Assembly (NCBI RefSeq): GCF_035083965.1
Contig: NC_089739.1
Coordinates: 6,932,001 to 6,996,000, forward strand
Source: Branchiostoma lanceolatum
Taxonomy: Eukaryota > Chordata > Leptocardii > Amphioxiformes > Branchiostomatidae
Reading direction: 5' to 3'
Length of the DNA: 64,000 nt
Shown: positions 22,282-34,200 of the stretch, piece by piece
Position numbering within the stretch: position 1 is the first letter of the stretch
Layout: each line of letters begins with the position of its first letter
Made by a program: the position numbers and the translations under genes
The notes under the pieces: model-generated
What the model was told of the DNA's origin: nothing
Database searches by the model: none
What the model saw: the letters and a program-made list of their open reading frames with translations, nothing else

Positions 22282-22286
22282 TTATT
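22281..22286 (-). promoter_or_regulatory. AATAAA overlapping the PHF20 stop codon
   Basis: On the minus strand the coding end reads CAA TAA A, so the TAA stop (22282-22284) lies inside AATAAA. I see no other clear AATAAA shortly downstream. If it is used, the 3' UTR would be only about 10-30 nt. The alternative is a variant signal farther on. Confidence 0.5.
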
Positions 22287-25200
22287 GGGTGATGCCTACT
22301 AACAACTGCACTTTGTTCAGGTCACTCAGCAACCGTCTGATTTCACCTTTGACCTTTGACTTATCGTGCAGGGGGTCCTGACCCTCCCGAGTTGCAGCTG
22401 GGGCCTCACAGGCCGTCTCCAGAGCTGTGGTAGAATAAAATCAAAAATACATGTTACTTTAAACTTCTCTCAAAACGTTAGAATATAATGATTTTATTGA
22501 TTCAAATACCTTGCAAAGTTACAAATGATGACATTCTGTTCGATCAGTTCCACAACATTTTCTTCATAATACTAGAACTCCAACATACAGGGCTGTCTCC
22601 AGGACCCATCTCTCCGTCACGGGATGGAAATTTGCTTGTTGGTACGGACAAAATTTCACACTGTCGGTAAAAAAATCTAAACTTTATGACATAAAATTGA
22701 TGAAAATGTACTTTGGTATGCTTAAAATGATAGATTTAACACCCAAAATTAACAACATGGGCTCCCAGACGGAAAAAAATATTTAAAGCTGGAGACAGCC
22801 CTGCTCACATATGTATCTAAATACACCATGGCTTCTTATATTATATTTTCATAAGGTTTTTGAATGACTGACCGATGATGTGCTGCTCCATCATCTCCAG
22901 TCGTTTCTCCACGTCGTCCTGCATCTCACAGATGTGGTCCAGCAGGTTCACCTCGCACGAGAACGGGGCAACCTGGTCCTGATTGGTCAACACGCTGGTT
23001 GTCATGGCAACACCCTCAGTCACCTCGTCTGATTGGCTGGTGGATGGTTCAACCGTTGTAAGCTGGAAATCAAGTACACAGTTCTTTACCAAGTGGTCAA
23101 AAATTTCTACAATGGTTTCACATTGAAGTTAGTTCATGAATTTGTCCACGCCACACCATTGTTTGAAACAGTTTTTGAACATTCTTTGTTAACTGTGGAT
23201 GCTAGTATACATGTAATATAAATCTGGGCATTCGATAATCCAAGAAACAGTCTGGTTTCAAGTTACACTTCAATACATTACATGTAAGCCAGGAATCAAA
23301 CCCGTGATCTTTAGATCTCATGCCCGCTAGCCTAGCCAATTGGTCATGCAATGCCACTGACTGTATAAAGAAAACAGTTCACTAGAAGCTGAGCTATACT
23401 GACCTCAGGTTGTCTCCATAACCCGTGCTCCAGTGGAACTCCTGTGGTGTAGTCAGGGCCGTCTGTCGGCAAACTCTCCACTCTGTCTGCAGTCTAAGGA
23501 GGGAAAGAACAGCAGCGTACATCACACTGGGCTACAAATACATTCTTCTACATACATACATGCTTGTAACGTTGAAAAGGGCCTACAGGCTACAGCAGAT
23601 GAATTTTAACATGACTACTTGTTTTTTCTCCTTTTAGTCCTCATTAGTACCATTTTCAATCTCGTTATCTACTGTATCAAAGGACACTACTATAAAGTGG
23701 AAAAAATGGAAGGCTAAGGGTCACAAAGCAGTGTGGGCAAGGGGCTGAAGTCTGCCATCTCTGAATGCCTTTAGTTATTTCTTTTCAAGAAAAGACTAAA
23801 TCAAGATGATATACACAACAAACCTGTGGGGGTGAAATTTTTCATCTCTAGACCGGTTCGCCTTGTTTCTTTTTAAGGAAAGACTAATCTAAGAAGACAT
23901 TATAAGGCATACCTGTGCCAGCGCCCCCGCCATCAGCAGCCTCCCATCCTCCTGAGTCTGTGTTTCCACACCGAGGTCTTCCAGTCGGCTCTCCGCCACC
24001 GTTGGGCGCTCCACTGGTGTGCACGGGCGGCTGTACGAGTGGTCGCCCCAGCTGTCACTCAAACTAGACTTACTCGGAGAATCCTCCTTCACAGGACTCT
24101 TCTCCTTCTCCTTGAAACATCAATCAGTCAATCAATAAACAAGACAATAAATCAATCAACTAATCAATCAGTTAACCAATCCATAAATTAAGTAACTAAT
24201 CAGTTAACCAATCAATCAATCTTTCTTCTTCAACTTTGCAGACACTTCTCTGTGTTGTGTTAACTTGATATTCAAGGGATAAAAGGCTTGGTAGTGTGTG
24301 GCAAAAGAGGGTCTAGGTTTGAGTTCACATTTCTCAAAATCTGCTGCAAAATGACATTAAATGCTAACATGCTAACTGGCCTGAGCACTTAGGCAAGTAG
24401 TAGTACATACCTGGCTCTTCTTCTCATTGCTTGAAACAACCATGACTTGTGGCTTTGCTTGTTCTGACGAGGGAAACGTCTTTAACTTTTGTGGCTCTGC
24501 TGGACTGTTGCGTTGCTCTACTTCGGCAGAGGAAGAGTTTTGACTCACGGATGGCTGAATCTTTCCTTGTGCTTCCTTCCCAGTGGTAGATGTACTTTTT
24601 GTTTCTGTAAAAGTAGGTACTGAAGGTGTTGTTGATGAGTTTTGCTCGTTTCTAGGGCTGTCTGACTTTTCTTTCTCTTTTTCAAGCTTTGTTTCGTCTC
24701 CCTTTTCGTGTAAGGTTGGCTGGTCTCTCTTTTCTGTATCATTTGATTTCGGTGAATTGTCACTGTTACTGGTCGTTTTTGTGTCTATTGGAATCTGTTC
24801 TACTGAACTATTGGCTTCACTCTCATTCGCATCTCCGTTCACAATAACACTTTTATCTGCCTCACTGCTTTCTTTTGATTTTTCCTCATTCGTTCCTTCC
24901 TGAGGTACTGTCTCGTTCTGTCCATCCTCAGTGTCCATGGAGGTGTCTTGAGGAGTGTGTGGCTGCTCTTCTTCCTGTGGTCCTTCCTCCTCTTCCTCAT
25001 CTTCTTCTTCTTCCATCTCCTTCTCCCATCTACGGCTCCACAGGATCAGCTCTGGATGATCTGATGTTCTGGGGAAAAATAACCAAAGATTCATGTTTAT
25101 GTTAACATCACAAAGATTAAGAAACAGTTGTTGATTTGACAGCATTGAGAAATGATTATTAAAGTTAGTAACACAGATTTCCTCACTCCATGGAAATTAA

Positions 25201-28200
25201 GAATATGTTATACATGTATACTAGTGCACAATAGTACCTCTGCATACATAACCCTACAAATATCGAGTGCACTACAGGCAAAAATGAGATGCACAGCTAA
25301 TTTTGGGTGCACAAAAGAGCACATGCACACAGTATTTTAAGCCCTGTTTAGGTAAGTCCCCCTTTTTCTTTTGTCAAAAATCACCCAGCTTCAGATTAAT
25401 CAGAATGATTTCTACCAAGTTGACATGAATGAACTCAGTTTAATTCCTTACTTGGCTATCTGTATCTTTCTCTGTAGGCTGTGCAGTGCCGTCTTCACAG
25501 AGTACATGTCTCCCATCAGGGTGTGCGTAGCGGCAACGTAACGCGACGTGTCGTCCTTCGGCGGCTTGGCGAAGGAGAATCGCGCCATCATGCCCTGCTT
25601 GAACCAGTCTTGGTCGTGCAGGTAGCGTGCGCTGAGTCTCTGGCCTGCTTTGGAAGGCAGAATAAGAACATGGTATTCTTTTCTTGACAAAGATGTATTA
25701 TCAAGTGTTAGCTTAAAGGGGGACTCAACCCTAGAAGCAGGTGTTGTTTTCTAAAATATCACATTTCTATGAATACAAAATCAGCCCAAAGCAAGTGAAA
25801 AATAAAGTTGCTAAGGCTATAAGATTTTTTTAAACAACATTGTCCAATAGTTGTTGGCAACATAATACATCGCACCTGGCTGTAATTCATCCGGAAGGTA
25901 CTCAGAATATTGTTACTGTATAATATGTTTGCGTTCCAATTACTGTCTATTTTTTTGTTATTCTTACAATTTTAAAGGAAGACAAAGATGTTTGCGTTGA
26001 TGTTACGGCGAAAACCACAACATTACACCACTGCAGATTTACGTAGGTTTAAAGACAAGAGACAGAATATGAGAAATACCTGTAGAGACCTCTGTAGCAT
26101 GAGATAGAGAGAGAGAAACACACACAGACATGCAAATACTTTATATCAGTACATCACAACACGTAGGAAAGGTTTCAAAATTTCACAGAATAGGACAGCA
26201 GGAAATTTTAATACCATATGACAAAAATAATGTCATGCAATATACAATCATGCAAAATACAACAATATCTTGATTAAAGAAATTATGAAGAGTCACATGC
26301 CAATGCCAATTTGGAAAGACACAGTAGTCAAAGATCTGGAAGATCTAATTTAAGATAAAGTTTAAACCTATAAGTATCTTAATTGTTAGTCATCAAATGA
26401 CATTCTCTTAAATTTCATTTCTATTCACACTTTGAATTTTATTGAGTTACTTCAAAGTCATTTTCACTTTCGAATTCCAAGTGTCTTCCCAAATTTTAAG
26501 GGTACAGTGTTAAGTCTTCAAATCTTCTGCAGTATTTTCTTAAGGAGTTGATAATATCTTTAAGAAGTTTCCCTACTAACCTTGCGGGTTGAGGCAGGCG
26601 AAGCAGACGTACTTCTTGGGGACGGTTTCCTCGGTCAGGCCAACACACATGCCGTGCTGCCAGCACATACACACCTCACACTGTACATGACATAAACACA
26701 GGTGGAGTTAGGTTGGATACATTCACCATTTTACTAACCATTGACTTTACTAACCATTTTGAAAAAAAATGTTAGTCAAACATACATTTTAAGACATAAG
26801 TAAATTCAATACTGAAACAATCAACAGTACTTAATATGCCTTCCTAGTTGCGAGGAGAATGAAGAAATAACCTACAAAATTTAATTTGCCCTATAGATCT
26901 AAATCTCTAAGCATGAAACTATCCCTCAGTTCCTGGAGAATTTTGATATCCGTTCTTTGTAAAGGCCTCTTTGTTCACTGTAACAGAAGCCACTACATAG
27001 TTGCTAGACTGCTAGTTACCTGTATCATGAAGCCGTCCTCCTCAGGGTAGTTACACAGACAGTGGACCACCTCGTCCTGGTTCAGAGTCTCCTTCCCTCC
27101 TGTCTCAAACTCCTGCTCCTCCACAGGGGGTACTTCAGGCTCCGCCTCCTCACCGGTTTCCATGGCAACCTCCTCAGGCTCCTCAACCTCCTCCATATCA
27201 GGTACCATCTCCATGGGAACATCTGGAAGTATTGGAAGATCTTTTATTAAGCCACAACATTTTAGTTCTTTTAAAGTAAAAGTTTAGCAAGAGATGAAGA
27301 TAAAAACAGAGGGGTAGGGGAAAAAGCTTCAATCTGGCTTTACCAATGGCAGTTTCAAGTTGGAAGATCTTGAGTAGGCCGTAAAGAATTTGTGTAAACT
27401 ATCTGAATATTTTTCATGCAAAGTACAGGTACAGTAGTTTAGGCAGTGTACCAGTGCACAACATTCATTTGGCAACACCAATATGAATGTGTTTTTTGTT
27501 TACTGTACTGATTGTTACTACAGTCAAACCTGCCCAAGGCGACCACCCGGGGGACCAAAGCAAAGTGGTCGCCATGGACAGGTGGTCGCCATGAAGAGGA
27601 TCGTCTCACAACATGACCGAGACAAAACATAAATGGTTTCTGATGTGTTTTTATGTCATATAATACGTACAGACACACGCAAACTGAATAATCTTAATCT
27701 TTATTAGATGAACAAAACATAACGGTAGTTTCTATGAATAATACTTCTACTAATTACTACTGTATACAATAAAGCACGTTTTACATTCCGGGTCTCGTCT
27801 CCTATCCTTCAAATGAGTATACAGTACTATACATTTACGTAATTCTACCCGAGGACCGTGTCGCGTCGGGAAAGACATCGTCAGAATGCAAGGTAAGTAA
27901 ACATTATATTGTCCTTCATCCTTCAATGATCGATATTCATCATTAAAAGCTAGCTTTTATCAGAATACCAAACGCTACAAATCATAGGAAAGAGGACTAC
28001 AGTACCAAACTCGACGTAACACTCTCAGATCGCGTGTTGTTCATTGTTACAAGGCAAACAAAATGGCGGACTTCAAAAACATTTTCAAGGTTAAAGGTCA
28101 GGTGTCCGTAACTCACAACTTGGCTAAGATTTTCGGAATAGCTGAAAACTGAATTTTGATTAAAAAGCACGTATTTACATAGAATGCTGGTACGTAGTTC

Positions 28201-31200
28201 AAAAGCTTAAAACTGACTGGAACAACGTCACTCTGGTCCTATCGCGGGTAACCAAAACAAACCCGCTGGGGGGTAACGTTACGCCTCCCATCACGCCCAC
28301 GGCACGTTCTGTGTGTCCACTTTCCCGCCCCGCTAGCGCGCACACACGCGCCGCGAGCTTTGTTGGAGCCGCTGGCTTTGTTGGCACCGCGAAAGCTAGG
28401 GTGCCTTGAAATAGTCATCGATCCTTGTTTGTTTTGCAACGAAATGGCGCTTGCTCCAAATGGCACTGACGATGTCATCGGCCGCGTGGAATGCAGTGAG
28501 GGCCTCGCCAAATCCCTCCTTTGCACAGAAAACTTGTGCCTGCTTAACCATCTCCAGAAGACTGTTCAGGTCCATGCTGCTAGTGGTGCTGTTGTTGTCG
28601 TCATGTGCGTCATCATCATCCTCCTCCCCGTCGCCCTCAGCGTCCCGCACATCCTTCAACAACACTGCTGCGTCTTGGCCCCAGTCCCGGCCCTCTGTGT
28701 CACATGTTGCCACGTCCTCGTCAATGGCTGCGAGTTCGCTGAAGTCGCAGCCGAAGAGTTCATGGGCCAGGTTGTCCATGCGCTGCTGCTCTGGTCCCTC
28801 CTGTGATTCGATCTCGACCTCTTCGTCCTCCATGGATTCATCTCTGACATCTATTGTGTAAGGGAAAGCAACAAAACAACTTTAGTTTGGTTTTGTCCAT
28901 GTCTGCTTGTAACATTAAAAAATCAATTACAACCTGCCAATGCCTCCTGGTGTCTCGATGTTAGAAACTGCTAAAAACAACATCTCGAAACAGATGATGC
29001 TGTCGGGCTTTTTCTGCGCTTCAACTATTTTTTCTAACGGTGCACTGTCAGTTCCCTTTCCGCTAGATCTACCCCGAGGCAAGACGGATTTTTTAAAGCC
29101 ATCAAATCTTAACGATCCTTAACAGGTGGTAACTTGACACATGGTACAGTTTATCTAGTCTCTACCAGACTAACCACGCCGGCTATAGGGAGAACATTTG
29201 CCGGGGGACTTTGGCCATGGAGGGTAACATTCGCAGCCAGGGTTGCAATATTGGACCCTATCTCCATAGCCAACCCCCTCCATACACATGATACAGTTGA
29301 CTCTATTTGGCCAATTTCTACTCTTTTCCCAGCGACCCGCAGAGGCTGGTAGAGCCTACAGTTTATTAACTTGTTGGCCTGCGGCGCGTTTCCGTTTTGT
29401 TTGTCGTGGCAAGTACTGAACAGCTCGCAAGCGTGAAAATACTACCCCAAACGACATTTTAATGATGTCGCGCGGAGGGGCACTGGCACTTTCTTTCAAA
29501 TCTGCCCATCCCCCTTGTATAGAGGAGGAATATAAAGACGGGGCAAACACACAAAACATGCAGAACCACAAAATTCAGCTGTCTTCTTAACGAAACTGAT
29601 CCTTGTCGGTGGTTAATTCTGCCACAGCCTGCTTTAGAATCGTACGACAGTAGAATTACAACGAGTCAACGACACAGCAGCAAGTTAAAAGTGTTTAAAA
29701 AGAAATCATGCATCAAGGAATGTTCAAGATTTAGAAGGGATCGAACTGTCAACTTACCAGCACTCTGTTCGAGGAAGCCAGCCTTGCCGAAGCACTTCTG
29801 GATAGTCTCTGGTGTGGTCTCGTCCCATGCCTGCTTCACCCACTGTATGGCCTCCAAAAGTGTTAGCCGCTTGGCAATCTGTGGGCCAGTTGATACTCTG
29901 TCGCTCTCAAGCTCCTGCAGAATGCGGCGGAGCTGACGTTTCCTGTACTTAAGTTTCACAGTCTGTATTATTCCCTGATCCATGGGCTGCAGCTTGGAGG
30001 TGGTGTTCGGAGGAAAGAACTTGAGCTCCACGTTCACCAACTCGATGTCCGGGTGGCTGGGCGCGTTGTCCGCAAACAGGAGGATCCTTCGATTCTGCTG
30101 GCCCATCTTTCTGTCCAGTGTTTGCAGCCACTCGAGGAACAAGTCAGATGTCATCCAGGCCGTCTTATTGTTCCTGTACGTAACAGGCAGGCTCCTCACG
30201 TTCACGTGCTTAAAGCAGCGCGGGCGGGCGGACTTCCCGATGATGAGCGGCTTGAGCTTTTCGCCAGTCATGCTAGCGCAGAGCATGATTGTCACTCTAT
30301 CTTTCGCCTGCTTCCCTCCGGTGCACTGTTCTCCCTGCACAGAAAGCGTCCGTTTAGTTGTCGTCCGATAGAAAAGCCCGGACTCGTCCATGTTGAAAAT
30401 GTTCTCCGGTGCGTACCCGGCCGTGACGTCAGGGATTTTCTTCTTCCAGTCTTCTACTGTGCTCTTGTCCACACCGCCACTCTCACCCACCATCGTGCTG
30501 GCTCTGATGTTGTGTCTCTTCTTAAAACTTTCCAGCCATCCGTTCGACGCTTTAAAGCCCGTCACGCCGAGCTGCTCGGCGAACTCCCGGGCCTTTTCCT
30601 GTAGCAAGGGTCCCGTGCAGGCCACCACGCGGGATGTTGAGTCACAGAAGAACTCCCAGCAAAGCTTGTTGATGTCTTCATTCCCCGTCTGCTTGGCGTT
30701 TCTTTTCTTGTTGCCTGGTGCGTTTTTCTCGTAGTCATCTACGTACTGATCCTTTTTCTTCAGGATGTTTTGGATCTGCGTCTTTCCAACTCCGAAGTCC
30801 TTGGCAAGGCGGCGCGCTCCTATACCTCCTTTCTCGTGACGCTGAATTACTTCAATTTTCTCTGTAAGTGTCAACGTCTTAGGCCTGGATCTCTTGCTGT
30901 TGCTAGCCATGCTGCGAACTGAACGCAATTCACCGACATCCCCATTTTAAAGCCTTAGCGGACAATCTGTGCCCAAAGATTCCCACAATATCATCCTTGC
31001 ACCCTTCAGCGAAGTATCCGTTCCACGCTGGGTTAATGTTTTATTGTGATTGTTGCAGTGTCTTCAAAGACGAGCAACTTAATTAAGTCGGTGTTTGCAG
31101 TTTTATCAAAGCACCCCCCCAAAAAACAACACTCAAAAAACAACAACTACTGTACAGTCAGAAAGTTTCAAATTAAGAGTGTCTTTGCTGAATACTGTAA

Positions 31201-34200
31201 CTACAATATTATACGTACGTAATTATACTAGATAGGGCTGTAACCATTATACTTGACAGATCGAGTGTACAGAGTGATAGCCGACTGGGTAACTCACGAA
31301 ATACGGACCTAGCAGTCCACCTTTTAAGTACAGTACTGTACACCCCAATTAAGAACACAGTAGTTCTTTTGTATAGCTGTATATCATTCTGATAATGTTA
31401 TACCTTACCATACACAATCTACTTATTTATTTTAAATCTTAAGTAAAGGCAACTTTGCTTGGTGTATGACTTGATGACAGTTCTCCAGACGAAGCGGGCC
31501 GGATCATGCATGTGGCGTAGACTAGACTCATGCCGTCATGGCGCCGTTTCGTTTTCTTCTTTACAGACACTTCATGGCAATGTGTTTGTGTTATAAACTC
31601 AATTTTCAACAAAAACAAACAGTGTGTTTTTTTACTGATTTCGTGCACATTATTCCGTCACACCAATTAAATACCCATCATGTTTTCCCGCCTATTAGAA
31701 ACATAATAGGCGATTAGTGTAATTTGTCACAGTGCGATACCGTACCAACATGTCTTCTCAGCTGGATGGTATCAAACCCATGTGCCACCATGTGACAAGA
31801 ACTCGTGTTCATTAGACCCTTGACTTGTCAATACAGTATCTGCCTTCCAAGTTGCATCACAGTAACGAAGGTCTGACTTGTAGCGTGTGTTGAGTACAGT
31901 ACATTCTGGTTTTCACTCCTTGGTCTAAATCTGCAGTACAGTACTAGTGAATTGTCCGTATCCCCGATCGTTCGTGAACTTCCGGGTCGAAGATGGATAC
32001 AAAGCGCAGTGAGTAAAGATTTTTCTTATTTGCATTATGTAATGACGTGGCGCTAAACGCGTAACTGCATGACAGATTTGTTTTTCTTGTCCAAGCTATC
32101 TTACCAATATTGAACCCAAGACAAGAAATCAACGGGTTAAAGACGTTGTTGTATTGAACTAGCCTGGGTACCATCCTCCTTCGTAACCGCTGGCCAAAAA
32201 AAAACAAAAACGCTTGTTAACCACGATTTTTAAGCGGTTACTACGGAGGATGGTACACGCTAGTATAAACAAAAAATGAATGTACTGTAGATGAATTTTG
32301 ATCCAGGTATGTTTTCTGTTACAAGTTCCTAACATACACACATTAGGCTACTGTAGTGCAAATTCCACACCTTTATTTTCGGCCATACGCATATATTTAT
32401 GGCGGACAAATATTTCCCTTTCTTAGGAAAGACCGCTCACGGCACAGACGGTAGCACCAAGCGTAAGAGGAGAAATTCCGCTTCGGAATCGAAGCCAATT
32501 CCTGACGGAAGCCCGTCCCGTGACGCAATGGAGATAACAATAGACGGTGTCGTTATCAAGGGGTAAGTTGTGATTTACTGATCACACGTGCACTTCCGTG
32601 TTTCCCGGGAACGAAAACTTTGTTTTTGATTGCTTTGTGCTGTGAGATGTTTCACTGATTCTCCTTTCGGGTAATGGCTATACAGTACCAGCAAAATATA
32701 ACTGTATTCAGTGGAAGGACAAAATCATTAATGAAGTGGCGTTTGCATTTATTCAGGTATCATAAATTCAAGCGGCGTCCGCCGATGGGACTCCGCATGA
32801 GCGTAGTTCCTGAGCCCGACAACCCCTACGACCCGAACGCCCTCACCGTGGAAATGCCCGGGTTGGAAGACCTCCCAGCCCAAGTTCGAAACGTCGTGAC
32901 CGACCCAAAACGTGGCACGACGGTCAAGAGCCTAGCGGGGAAGTGCATCGGCCGCTTACCCGGGAGCCTGGCCTCGGTCCTCAGCCACATGTCATCGGAG
33001 ATCGAGTTGGAGGGAATGACATGGTGAATATGTTTTTAACGCTGAAGGGGGGTTTGTGAAAAGCAATGTAAATGCGTGTGTTGATGTGTTTGTGTGTTTT
33101 TTTGCGGTCAGTTTTTCCAGTTAAATCCAGGGACCATAAGTATGCCATTAGAGAACAGAGCACGGTACTGTACTGTACTTCCATTTCCAAACATACTGTA
33201 CCAATACTGTTTCCATTCATGATTGCACTGATACTTCTGTGGTGAGAAATTGATCGATCTCCCCTTGTCTCGCAAATTTAGCGTGGCCAAGGGTCCGCCT
33301 TGTCCTAGCTTCTTCCCATGGCCCCTGATGCACCAGAAAGGGGGCGGAGCTGTCATTCCGTGTGAGCTCCACGTGCGAGCTACCCACAACAAAGAGCGGG
33401 CGATGGCCAAACTACAGGAGGGTTTCGGCGACATGGGGCCCGAGAAAGCTGTGCTCACCCTTCACTGACATCCAGTTTGATATACAGTACGCTGTTCTGT
33501 ATGCTGTACTGTACGAAACTAATAAAGTCATGAGAAAAAACGTACAGTACTTTTGTGATTGTATTACTTTCGTTATTGAAATGTCTATTCGTCTACGAGA
33601 TTTTACCGGTTACTGTTTATCAGCATTATTAGAAATAGGATGACTAAAGTTGACTCTCTTCTCTCGGTTCGTCATTGTTTTGAGCTACAGAGGATAGCCT
33701 GCGTCGTTATGTTTCTAGTGTTGTTTATATTAGACCTCCGTGCCCGGCATCATGACACCGAAACTTACCAGGTTACGTTACGGCCAAGCACGGCCAAGGA
33801 TTTAATGAACAAGGGTTTCAAAGTTAAATATCCGTGTAGACTAGCGTTTGAGACGGTAACATCATCGGCGTTTGCCGCTTTCAGTTGTCATACAAACATT
33901 GAGCTTTGGTGCGCGGCTGCTGACTTTCCGCGAATTCCGTTCCGTTCGTGGTGATACTTAACGGCTGATCTAAATGAAATTAAGAAACACACACACACAC
34001 ACAGACCTTTCCTTTTCGAAAACAAAACTGTAAAAAACTGTGAAACTATGTGGTCACATTCGTTTCCGTATCTATTGACTATAAAAAAAGTAAAAATTTT
34101 CATAGAGCCGCATCAACATGTACCCCCCATATTACAGTTGTCTGCTCCATTAACCCCAAATGACCCGCACATGTGAGATCCCACATGTGACCCGCCGCCA

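Noticed and set aside
33640..33954. 104-residue plus-strand open frame after the HIRAN gene
   Set aside because: No domain recognised, no supporting splice or poly(A) context, and it lies downstream of the HIRAN poly(A) signal.
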